The notes under the pieces are model-generated. The model was not told where the DNA came from. It made no database searches and was given only the letters and a program-made list of their open reading frames with translations. Of a stretch of DNA of 64,000 nt, positions 1 to 8,892 are shown in pieces. The stretch's first letter is position 1, and the number at the start of each line of letters is the position of its first letter. The stretch spans positions 1,755,501 through 1,819,500 of the forward strand of contig SMSO01000005.1 of NCBI GenBank assembly GCA_004764695.1. The letters are read 5' to 3'. This stretch comes from Schizochytrium sp. TIO01. Its lineage: Eukaryota > Sar > Bigyra > Thraustochytrida > Thraustochytriidae. The translations under genes and the position numbers were made by a program.

Positions 1-1839
1 TTCAGTTTGAATAGCCATAGAACACTTAATTGCACGAACAGCGTCGTTTTCATGTTTTAAGGGTGGTAGACCAAACGCGCTGAGCACAGATGCACCTTTA
101 TCATCCACAATGAAGCGGAGCAATGTGCCTTCGAAAACCTCCACATGTTTGTGCACAACTTCAAATGCACGTTGAACAGTGTCCAAATCACTTTCCCCCC
201 CTTTAAATTCGAGACCAACCAGGCGGCAGAAAATTGTACTGCAGATACGAAGTTCGCCACTCCAAATGCCGTTACCTCCCTCAATTACATTGATTGCTGG
301 AGCTGGCACATAGCACTGCAAAAGCTGCTGCAAGCGTTTATATTGAATTTTGTTACGTGCAGTAAATTCATTGAGCTCTGTAAAGATAAGTTCTTTCTCA
401 CCGAATTCCTCACAAATGACATCGGTTAGGAGAAGATTACCCGATTCGAGACGCTCACCGTCCAAGAAATCGCCAATTAATTCAAAGACTTCTTGAGAAA
501 CAACCGTCTGTCCTGCTTCAGCTTCAGGCTCAGTACTAGAGATTTGGTCCACTGGAGCGCCCGTGGCAACATATTCCCAGCGATCATTTTCACCATGAAC
601 ATGGTATGAAACAATCGTGCCGGTCCCTACTCCACAATGAACACTAAGTTGTACTCCGGAAGCGCCAACTACTGTAAATTTGAATGATGTCAAGTCAAGG
701 GCCACTTGAGCTGCGCACAAGGTAGCATCCTCCAAACTGTTGTCAAAGCTCTCAGCTGGGAAAATAGCAAGAATGGCATCGCCAGCAAATTTGACAACGT
801 CACCACCACGATTGCATATGATGCGAACCATTTGCTCAAGAGAAGCTCCAATATAACGACTCAAGTTTTCCGCGGCGTATGCTTCGTGAGAGATTTCTTT
901 GACAAGGCGCTCTGCAAGATTGCTGAATCCAGAGATATCAGCGAAAAGCGCGGCTCCATCGAAGTTTTCTGAAAACACACGCTTAGAGTGCTTTTGATAC
1001 ATATGATGACGAATTACGCGCGCTGGCACCAATGAGGCGAGAAGTTCAAGTTTTGTGATTTCAAGCTGTAAAGCAAGTTCTGACTTAAGGCCCTCCAAAT
1101 ACTCACGACAACCCTCTGGATCAAGCTCGACGTCATCTAGATCTATCGGCACCTGGCCATCTTCTGATCCCCAGCGTGAGTCTGATGAAGAAGAAGCCTT
1201 CTTTGACATAAACAGACTAGGCGTGCGCCCCGCACGCGCTGTCAAGGTAGTTCCTGTCCTTGAGCGAGCAGATCGTGATGAATCCTGGCGCAGCAAACGA
1301 GTTGGGCCCTTTCGATCAGTGCTCGTGCGAGCCCCACGAGGCGAGTCTCCGTTTCCCTGAAAGACTTTGCCGAACCTAGGTGTGGCTCGCGTGCGAACTG
1401 ATCCAAACAAGCGGCCTTGGCCTGCTGCATTCTTTGATTTATTGCCATAATTATATGTGCCATTTCGTGAGATTGAACCTGTTGACTCCACAGATCTAAC
1501 TGCGTGAATTTCATTTATAAGTTCACTTTGCAATGGGTTAGGGCTACTCACAGGTGAAGGCGTACCTTTGTGAGCACTTCCAAGCTGCTCTTCACGAACA
1601 AGCTGGAAGCCCTCTGAGTTTAAAGTATGTTCAAGATCATCATCCTCGTCATCATATTGGTGCACCTCTTCATCAGACCCAACATCATGCGATGATGACT
1701 GCTCGGTGTCATCACCATCCCCTGTGTAACCAACGTCATAGAGACTGCCTCCTTCTTCGCTCCCACTCCTTTGGTGTGACCTGGAGCTAGACTTTCGCCT
1801 CAGCAGCGAAGCAGCAGACAGCCTTAGGCTGCTCGACAT
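1..1839 (-). CDS. Soluble adenylyl cyclase-type class III nucleotidyl cyclase (3' part cut by the window edge)
   Basis: An open frame runs from an ATG at 1839-1837 to base 1 with no stop, giving 613 residues of a longer protein. An in-frame TGA lies just upstream of the ATG. Residues 1-230 are a Ser/Asp/Glu-rich disordered leader. A first cyclase domain follows at about 285-470. Its FADISGFS motif places a metal-binding Asp at 301, and VVKFAGDA gives the purine-contacting Lys at about 350 and the second metal Asp at 354. A second cyclase domain begins near 530 and contains FIVDDKGASVLSAFGLPP at about 577-594, a signature of ADCY10-type enzymes. Members of this family make cAMP from ATP, are often stimulated by bicarbonate and calcium, and usually continue into an AAA/TPR-rich C-terminus, which would lie outside the window. 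Conversion of ATP rather than GTP is inferred from the family resemblance. No intron is needed in the visible part. Confidence 0.9.
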   Translation of the reverse strand, partial: MSSSLRLSAASLLRRKSSSRSHQRSGSEEGGSLYDVGYTGDGDDTEQSSSHDVGSDEEVHQYDDEDDDLEHTLNSEGFQLVREEQLGSAHKGTPSPVSSPNPLQSELINEIHAVRSVESTGSISRNGTYNYGNKSKNAAGQGRLFGSVRTRATPRFGKVFQGNGDSPRGARTSTDRKGPTRLLRQDSSRSARSRTGTTLTARAGRTPSLFMSKKASSSSDSRWGSEDGQVPIDLDDVELDPEGCREYLEGLKSELALQLEITKLELLASLVPARVIRHHMYQKHSKRVFSENFDGAALFADISGFSNLAERLVKEISHEAYAAENLSRYIGASLEQMVRIICNRGGDVVKFAGDAILAIFPAESFDNSLEDATLCAAQVALDLTSFKFTVVGASGVQLSVHCGVGTGTIVSYHVHGENDRWEYVATGAPVDQISSTEPEAEAGQTVVSQEVFELIGDFLDGERLESGNLLLTDVICEEFGEKELIFTELNEFTARNKIQYKRLQQLLQCYVPAPAINVIEGGNGIWSGELRICSTIFCRLVGLEFKGGESDLDTVQRAFEVVHKHVEVFEGTLLRFIVDDKGASVLSAFGLPPLKHENDAVRAIKCSMAIQTE

Positions 1840-3017
1840 GCTGCTACGCCTGTGATGTTGTCAGAATGTTCAAACAAGGTATGCAAGAACAACAGAACTC
1901 GATCAATATTCTAAATAAAGAATATCAACAGATTGTCTTCAAATCGCCAGGAGGGAAAAGAAAGGAGTTCTATTAACGTTGTGCAGATAGAGTATACCGA
2001 GCAAGAGGATTGACACCGTAGAATCAAGATTTAGGTGAACTAATAATAATTCACAAATGTATGAGTTTCTCAAACAAGGGCTCTTGTAACCCCGGGTACA
2101 AAGCCTTCAATGATTGGGCGGCTGCAACGTGACGTCCGCTAAAACGTATCTAGAAAGCGCCAGTTTCTTGGCTGCGCCCCGAGCAAGGAGAATGTCGGGA
2201 AATGCCCCTGAGAAGCACAAGTGCTTGTAGAGAAAAAGAGGGTAAGAATGGCGAGAGTCCGCTGAGCAACAAGTGATTAACTAATAAACCAGGGCTAGCT
2301 TGGTAACTATAGTATTGCCTGTGACACCGTGCCCCAGCAATAAGGTCACCTCCGCAAAAGTTACTCCGCCACCCCTTCAAAGGTTCTCGTAGGCCTCGCC
2401 CCAAGATCGCTATGGCGCGTGCGGAGTTGAGAGTTTGATTTTCAAAACTATTCATTCACCCTCGACACTATGCATATACTTTTACTATGTCTGATAGCAC
2501 CTAATTAGGGGTAGCTAAGGTAGTATGTACTTACTTACGTATTTACTTACTTACCAAAAACAAAGAAACGGAGGAAAGAAAACGGGGTTACGGAGAAACA
2601 TAACTCATACTGTTGTGTTGGGTTGGTTTAGCCGAGGACCAAGGTTCCTCCGGTGTGCCGTGAATGGTAAATTTGACGAACAGGCCAATGACGATGATGC
2701 AATCTAGGAGGTCAGCGACAGCTCCGTCAGCAACAGTTGTTCAAGAGCGTCTCCATAGTGTTGGCTTGAGGGCGGTGACGAAGGTAGAGGCTGCACATAC
2801 GCGGTGCACCTCTGTTTTTCCAAAAAGTGTTTTCGCACTGCGCGGAGCTCTTAATGAATTTGATCCAAGTTCTACTATTCAGGTAGGTACTTACCTAATC
2901 AGTGAGTGTACTTCGCTAGTTGTGTAATAAAGAGAGAATTCATGTGAATATAATCATAAAAATGCGGGGAACTAATGTGGGGTAATAAAATATTTAAGCA
3001 TGGTTGGGTCAAATTGT
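1840..3017. other. Intergenic: cyclase 5' flank and scaffold-gene 3' flank
   Basis: No gene is supported here. Short open frames on both strands lack coding character. A small acttactta-type tetranucleotide tract lies near 2527-2555, and a caggtaggtactta motif near 2880 recurs elsewhere in the window. The part next to 1840 should hold the cyclase promoter; I see no clear TATA box. Confidence 0.6.
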
Positions 3018-6000
3018 TTAAGTCTGGAGATCGCCTGCTTTCCATGCAGCAATAACGCGTGCCAGAGACTCAGCATCGGCACGAGATGCAGCTCGTAAAA
3101 CGACAGGTTCATTACTGTCTTTTAAGAATAGAGTAAACGAACGAGCAGCGTCAGGGTCGGAGGCCCCCTTCGAATCTTGGACAGTGCCCAAAAGCACCCC
3201 GTCAAGATCATCGCGACAAAGGACCAATCTTCCCTTGCTAAGATGCAGCGCCTTTTGAATTTTGGAAGCCAAAGATATTGACGTTTGGGATATCTCGAGA
3301 ACGCGTGTTCGAACTTTGTCCTTTTTATTTGCAGGTTTTCCGGACTTCAGCTGGGATACAGGGACGCGACGTCCTGCCCAGCGTCCAGCATCCTTATGGA
3401 CAGCGCTTGGGCCTGGACTGTGAATAAAACGTTCTCTCAGATGCCCCGCAATCATAGAAGTGTTTTTACTAGCATTAACGTCTGCAGTGGATACGGTGTT
3501 TCCATTCAAAGTTAAGTTCACCCCCTGAACTGAAGATGAGAACTCCGTAGCTGTAAGTGGATCAGCCTCCGACAAGGAGGATGAACCCAGCATGGAATTG
3601 CCCGCCCCAGGCATGGATTTCTGATCATCGACTTGCATTCGTAATTCTGCGAGGAGTCCTTCAAAGCGCTGAGCGAGGACTTGATCAGACGAGAGAACAT
3701 CTAATGCTCCTGTACAAACTTGGAGAGCCTCTGACGTCCGTCCCAGGGAAGCCAGGGCCAGAGCTTGCACATATAAACCCATAGGCCGAGCAGCTCCGGA
3801 TGATGGCGTGGTACATACTCTTTCAGCATATGTAAGCGCCTTTTGCGCACGACCGGTCTCAAGAAAAAGCTGAGATTTGCTAATGAGAACTTTTAATAGC
3901 ACATCGCGGTACACGGCTTGGGCTTCAAGTTGAAGTTCATGCCTGTATGATTGCTGAGCATCATCAAGAATTCGTTGCAACGAACTTGGGTGAGCTTTGA
4001 TTCGTACGTGATGATGGGCGTCTTGGGTGTCATTATTGCCACCATTCACACCGTTTGTAGAGTGAAATGAGGTGTTTGTAGAACTGTTATTGCCTTTTGT
4101 AGAGAGTTTAGAGCCCGCCGACGAAGTTCCTAGATCTTGAACATCGGGCTTGTGGCTGTACTCTACCGTCTCGCGTAACGCATCAAGAAAAGCATTGCCA
4201 CTCAAAGGCGCATCTTGGGCATCCGCCGTAAAAGCCTCAATCTGATCCTCAACTAAATCATAACAAATCATCGCAGTATCGAAATCTTTGCGATTCAGAG
4301 CGCGATTTCCATAGCCCTTGATGGCGAGGATTTGTACATCAAAATTCCAATCTTCCTCTAGATTAGGCTTGCCTGGTTCATGATTGTCTCCAAGAATGCT
4401 GGCTGTATCATCATCATCATCTCCAGTTAGATACGATAAAGAAGGAACCGTACTGGTTCTGTGAATCCTAGGAAGAGGTTTCTGCCCAACGCACGACCGC
4501 CACACCTGCTTTTGCATCTCGATAACGAACTTGTTATCGTCGCCAAGGTTGAAACACTCAGCTTGGGATTCGTCCGCGAGCATACAAGTATACAGAACAG
4601 CTCTTCCTCGCGTGATAAACCAAGCATGTACCACATCGCCGGAAAGCGGATGGCGAACCGCTTCAAGAGATAACAAGCAGCCATTGCCATTTTCAAAAAC
4701 ATAAGAGCCATTTTTGGTCTCTTGAGGGACATACACGCCATTTGCTGCCTCTGTACCACATCGATCAATATAAACATTGAAAAGAGTTGCCCTCTTTACG
4801 CTCAAAGCTTTGTGTGTGATCTCTCCTGCTTTCCCGAAAAGCAGGTTTTCGGCCGCAAGTCGGGCACCGGAATAAATACCTATGCGAACTACTGTAGGTT
4901 GTTTTGAGATGTCGTCTAATATTCGATGGATATCTTCTGTTTTTCGAACCGGTGTTGAGTTTAGAGTGACTATTTCATCCTGGTCATAGACTTCACAGAG
5001 TTCCAGTTTGCCCATTTCTGGGGCAAGGCGAACCTGAACAATCTCGGAGTTATTCCTGTACCCAGGTTCTAAAGTTACACCCTTGGCTTGAAATAGATCT
5101 TTGTTACATTGGTTGTGATCTTTAAAGAGCAAGACACGATCGAGGAGGAGATCTGGGCCCCATTCCTCTCGCTGCATCACTGTTGATGCTACCGGGCCCA
5201 CCACCTGTTCACCATCAAGTTCAATGTAGGTCCAATTCATTTTTGCAAAAAGATCAGAGAGGCGTTGTTGAAGAACTGCATTTGTGGGATCGACCACGAG
5301 GCCACAAACATATGCAATGCACGCATCGACTGGCTTGCCCATCGCATCTAAAGCCGCGCCTTTGCATAAATAGCTCATAGGCCATTCTGGTTTCAATGCA
5401 CAGCACATTTCTGCATCCTTTAAGGCGGCAAGTGGTTCATGAAGACGCAAGTAGCAAAGGGATCGACTCACTCGAACAGTGTGCGAAAGGGGGTCCCTCT
5501 CAAGAATGCTCGTGTAGACTTGCAAAGCCTGCTCAAACTCGCCTGCAGAAAATTTCAAGTAAGCAGCTCCACAATGGGGGGTGTTTTCGATATCTCCAGC
5601 TCTACTGCTGCTAGCAGTGCTGCTTGTGCTTGTGTAGCTGCTCGCATTGCGATACTGTGCGGATGATGTGTTGTTGCGTCGTAAAGTTCGTTTTGGTGAC
5701 GTGGTTGGAGACTGTGATGACCCTGAGCCACCAGTAAAATAAGACCATGTGGGAAGAGTTGGGAGGTAGCCTCGCCACCCCCCAGCTTGGCGGATTTTGC
5801 CAAAGAGGACCTCATCATCCATGGCATGTGATCTAAGAATTTTCGCCTTCACTTCATGATAATAAGCGTATGGGTCCATGAAGCTGAGCACGACCATAGA
5901 AATGTGCTCAGTTGAGAAGGCGTCCACGTGTAGAATAGAAAGAACATCGGCATGTGGCATTTCATGAACGAGCTTGCCATTGATAGCAAAGAGGACATCT

Positions 6001-6212
6001 CCAACTTCGAGCACAGGGTTAGACTCCGCGGGTTCGGCTCTAATTTTATCGGCTGTGCTACTTGAAGATTGCTCATCAAAGGCTTTTCTTGACAGCTCCA
6101 CGTTGAGAGGCGTTAGCATGGACTTGATAACGGCAGCATTTCCACGAGCATCCGGCTCTAAGAGGATACCCAAAGCATTAATGTCAACGCTGGCAAATAG
6201 TACTTTTTCCAT
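3018..6212 (-). CDS. Multidomain PDZ / TPR / PDZ-like / TPR / PH-like scaffold protein
   Basis: This is a 1,064-residue intronless gene. The frame is open a little further upstream but without ATG; the first ATG, at 6212-6210 (MEKVLFAS), is taken as the start. Residues 1-115 look like a PDZ domain, including VGDVLFAINGKLVHEMP. A Ser/Thr-rich linker runs to about 205. Residues 210-330 hold about three TPR units, with the pattern Y-x-x-G-x-F-x-x-A-L followed by L-x-x-x-P. Residues 375-450 resemble a second PDZ-like fold (DQDEIVTLNSTPV). A second TPR pair lies near 790-890 and includes GRAQKALTYAERV. The last 90 residues end in a PH-like stretch (RSFTLFLKDSN...SRADAESLARVIAAWKAG). It contains no catalytic motif. 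A cytosolic adaptor between membrane or phospholipid targets and chaperone-type clients is inference. It diverges from the CSN7 gene. I do not recognise a named orthologue. Confidence 0.85.
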   Translation of the reverse strand: MEKVLFASVDINALGILLEPDARGNAAVIKSMLTPLNVELSRKAFDEQSSSSTADKIRAEPAESNPVLEVGDVLFAINGKLVHEMPHADVLSILHVDAFSTEHISMVVLSFMDPYAYYHEVKAKILRSHAMDDEVLFGKIRQAGGWRGYLPTLPTWSYFTGGSGSSQSPTTSPKRTLRRNNTSSAQYRNASSYTSTSSTASSSRAGDIENTPHCGAAYLKFSAGEFEQALQVYTSILERDPLSHTVRVSRSLCYLRLHEPLAALKDAEMCCALKPEWPMSYLCKGAALDAMGKPVDACIAYVCGLVVDPTNAVLQQRLSDLFAKMNWTYIELDGEQVVGPVASTVMQREEWGPDLLLDRVLLFKDHNQCNKDLFQAKGVTLEPGYRNNSEIVQVRLAPEMGKLELCEVYDQDEIVTLNSTPVRKTEDIHRILDDISKQPTVVRIGIYSGARLAAENLLFGKAGEITHKALSVKRATLFNVYIDRCGTEAANGVYVPQETKNGSYVFENGNGCLLSLEAVRHPLSGDVVHAWFITRGRAVLYTCMLADESQAECFNLGDDNKFVIEMQKQVWRSCVGQKPLPRIHRTSTVPSLSYLTGDDDDDTASILGDNHEPGKPNLEEDWNFDVQILAIKGYGNRALNRKDFDTAMICYDLVEDQIEAFTADAQDAPLSGNAFLDALRETVEYSHKPDVQDLGTSSAGSKLSTKGNNSSTNTSFHSTNGVNGGNNDTQDAHHHVRIKAHPSSLQRILDDAQQSYRHELQLEAQAVYRDVLLKVLISKSQLFLETGRAQKALTYAERVCTTPSSGAARPMGLYVQALALASLGRTSEALQVCTGALDVLSSDQVLAQRFEGLLAELRMQVDDQKSMPGAGNSMLGSSSLSEADPLTATEFSSSVQGVNLTLNGNTVSTADVNASKNTSMIAGHLRERFIHSPGPSAVHKDAGRWAGRRVPVSQLKSGKPANKKDKVRTRVLEISQTSISLASKIQKALHLSKGRLVLCRDDLDGVLLGTVQDSKGASDPDAARSFTLFLKDSNEPVVLRAASRADAESLARVIAAWKAGDLQT

Positions 6213-7271
6213 CTTGTTGAACTGAATACCAAAAATCAAAAGCAAAGTCTGGTCTTCTTACTGACAATCAGTGAGGACCCAGACCTTCTGCGAGGACCTT
6301 TTCACGCAGTCAGCCTTCTGTCTCTTTCACTTTCAAAATAGCGTCTGAGATGGCACAGCAAAAGAAGAACAAGCCTCGTCAATATTTATTCGTATATTTA
6401 GTTATCGAATGCGGCGGCGATAACAATGAGGTTTCGTCTGCTCCCAGGAAGCGTTTTCCTGACGGGCTACCAAGGAGGAAAAAGATCGGTGAATGCAGTG
6501 CCACCCCCTACGCGGCATGCACGCACGGTCCACTCGAGTGAAGCGAGCGAGCGAGTGGGCTGGCAAGAGAGCTGAGTCCGCGGCTCCCGGCGGCTGAGCA
6601 AAGCAGTTCTGTCTTTAGTTTATCATAACACCTCCTGGTGCATTTGTTTTAATACACATCTCTTTTCTTTCAAAGTATTTACTTTAGAGTAATGGTTATA
6701 AGATGGTGTTAAGGACGAGTGAAACACGCAGGTGGGGTGTATTTAGTAAATATAGATCGAGACAGTGGAATACTACTGAATAACATACAGGAAGCTTATT
6801 TTTGAAATAAAGTGTATAGTACCCCCTAATACTGTCTGAAATATTTATATTATCTTTTTATAGGTCTTCAAGTTAGAAGATCATAATTTCTTCTACAAAG
6901 CTAAATCCGGAATATTTCTTCAGTTTTATGAGTCCTGAAGATCATCCAATGAGGTCTTCTGACTTGTGTCTGAAACCAAGGCTCCAGACAACTGTATAAT
7001 GTACGAACTATAGTATGATTCCCGTCGAATAAAACAACAAGTATAAGGGGAATTTCATACATAGCAACACAAATAACAATAGTCCCTGCTAATCCAATAT
7101 AAAACCTACCTACTATCAAATATAAGAAACGCAATTCTGAAGAGCAAAAGATCACAACCAACTTAAACCTTCTACAGCGGTTGCAGACCACTCCGTGTGC
7201 TCGTCGGCTCGTCCTCGCGGAGGACATATATACACACTGCGACTTCTACACGCTCTCCTTGCTAAATAAAC
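6213..7271. other. Divergent intergenic region between scaffold gene and CSN7
   Basis: About 1.06 kb separates two divergently transcribed genes. It has a GC-richer patch at about 6475-6600 with gagcgagcgag repeats and an AT-rich middle. No coding region is supported. It must carry both promoters. Confidence 0.6.
7225..7233 (+). promoter_or_regulatory. TATA-like element before CSN7
   Basis: The sequence catatatac ends 38 bases before the CSN7 ATG, at the expected place for a core promoter if the 5' leader is very short. The assignment rests on position and sequence only. Confidence 0.35.
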
Positions 7272-8057
7272 ATGGAGGTAGATGACCAGCATTCGTCTGT
7301 GCTGGATGCCGCGCCTTCAGCGACGCTCGTGGCATCTTCCTCCTCTTCGTCCTCCTCTGCAGCTCCCACTTCGTCTCCCGGCGCTAGTGGTAGCTTCGGC
7401 GGCGGAAACGACTACGTGGAACAATTCAAAATCCTCGCCAGGACTACCAGTGGCCGCGCCACTGCAGCTATCCTTGACAAGGTTATGAATCACAAGCATA
7501 TCTTTGTCTTTGCAGAAATCCTCGAGCTCGACCGGGTTCAAGAACTTCGCGGATCTCCTCTCGAAGGAAATTTGCGTGCGCTCGAGATCATGGCACACGG
7601 TGAATTTGCAGACTATGAGGCCGAACAGGCATCGCTGCCTCCATTTAGCGATGTGCAGAAGCGCAAGTTACGGATGCTGACCTTGGTGAGCTTGGCCAGC
7701 CGTTGCAAGACACTCAAGTACGATGTGGTTCGAGCTGCGTTGAGGATGAAAAGCGATCGCGAGGTGGAAGATGTATTCATCGAAAGCATGTATGCTGGCC
7801 TCCTAAAGGCTCGGCTATATCATAGGGAGCGCCAGGGAATCGTGCAGTGGGTTATGGCGAGGGATTTAAAGGATGAGGATCTTGCGTCTATTGCGAGCAG
7901 ACTTGGGAAATGGTGCGACAATGCTAATGATCTCATGGATACACTCAAGAAAGCAATCAAAGAGGTTCATTCTACTCGCGAGGAGGATACCGTAGAGCAC
8001 GCCCTGCTAGCGCAAACGGTCAAGCAACAGGTGCGGCAGTCCGCACCTGCGCGCTAA
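7272..8057 (+). CDS. CSN7: COP9 signalosome complex subunit 7 (PCI domain)
   Basis: A 261-residue intronless gene. Residues 1-47 are a low-complexity Ser/Ala/Gly leader with a run of eight Ser. From residue 48 (YVEQFKILARTTSGRA) to about 230 the protein follows the CSN7 pattern: VFAEILEL at 79-86, FADYEAEQASLPP at 112-124, QKRKLRMLTLVSLA at 129-142, and the winged-helix part of the PCI domain at about 135-195 (VEDVFIESMYAGLLKARL). A C-terminal helix follows. CSN7 is a scaffold subunit of the COP9 signalosome, which removes NEDD8 from cullins and so tunes SCF-type ubiquitin ligases in cytosol and nucleus. The related proteasome and eIF3 PCI proteins are less likely, given the agreement around FADY and the length after the leader. 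The start is the first ATG, just after a TATA-like site. Confidence 0.88.
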   Translation: MEVDDQHSSVLDAAPSATLVASSSSSSSSAAPTSSPGASGSFGGGNDYVEQFKILARTTSGRATAAILDKVMNHKHIFVFAEILELDRVQELRGSPLEGNLRALEIMAHGEFADYEAEQASLPPFSDVQKRKLRMLTLVSLASRCKTLKYDVVRAALRMKSDREVEDVFIESMYAGLLKARLYHRERQGIVQWVMARDLKDEDLASIASRLGKWCDNANDLMDTLKKAIKEVHSTREEDTVEHALLAQTVKQQVRQSAPAR

Positions 8058-8892
8058 GTGCTGAGTGTAAAGCACTTGCCTCAAGTTTCCTTCTGTCATT
8101 TATTAGCTAGCTTATCCATGCTGCGCTCCTTCTGTGAGGCACAACTAGGTTTCCCTACATCTATATCATCTATATTGTCCTGCCCATGTTGCACATATCA
8201 TTTGCATAAAAGGACATGCATACACAGATTAATCCTATGATCAATGGGTTGATATTATAAGTTTGAGAGATGATTCTACTGGAGTCTTTCGATAGAGCAC
8301 AAAAGGCTTAGTACTCATGATGCATGTTCGACACCTCTTGACTGCTACAAATAATTTACAAATAACAAATTGATCTGAAGATTCTGCATTTAAAAAATGA
8401 AGATATCTCCCCGTCACTATTTCTCCTGAAGCTACAGGGATCTGAACGTTTTATAATCTTCTTCATTCCACATCAAGATATACTGGATTAGTTATTTTCT
8501 TTTTTGTTTGAGAATGGCAACCTTCGACTTATGTGGGGATCAATGTATCAAAAGAAGAGATCATGACAAATCACTTTATTGGTTCATAATCAAATTTTAA
8601 ATCTATAGTACCTACCCGCAGTACTACTCGGAGATATTAATTTTCACGTTTGTATAAATGAATACTTTCATTGTTGATCGGGGGCCTTCAATAGTCGGAA
8701 TACTTATTAATGTTCAATTTCATTAGGTACGAGCGAAGACACAGCAAATCTGCCAAGAGCGGGTTCTAGGTGCACCTTGGTCAACCTGCCTTAGTCTTAA
8801 CGCCCCACATTGCGTCCCATCGCATGCAGGGAGATCGTTGGCCCAGAAGATTGAAGGCTCGTATCTCATTCAAGAGGCACAAATATCCAGGC
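8058..8892. other. Convergent 3' intergenic region
   Basis: About 0.83 kb of AT-rich sequence separates the convergent 3' ends of CSN7 and the kinase gene. It should hold both 3' UTRs. I see no gene or notable repeat. Confidence 0.6.
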
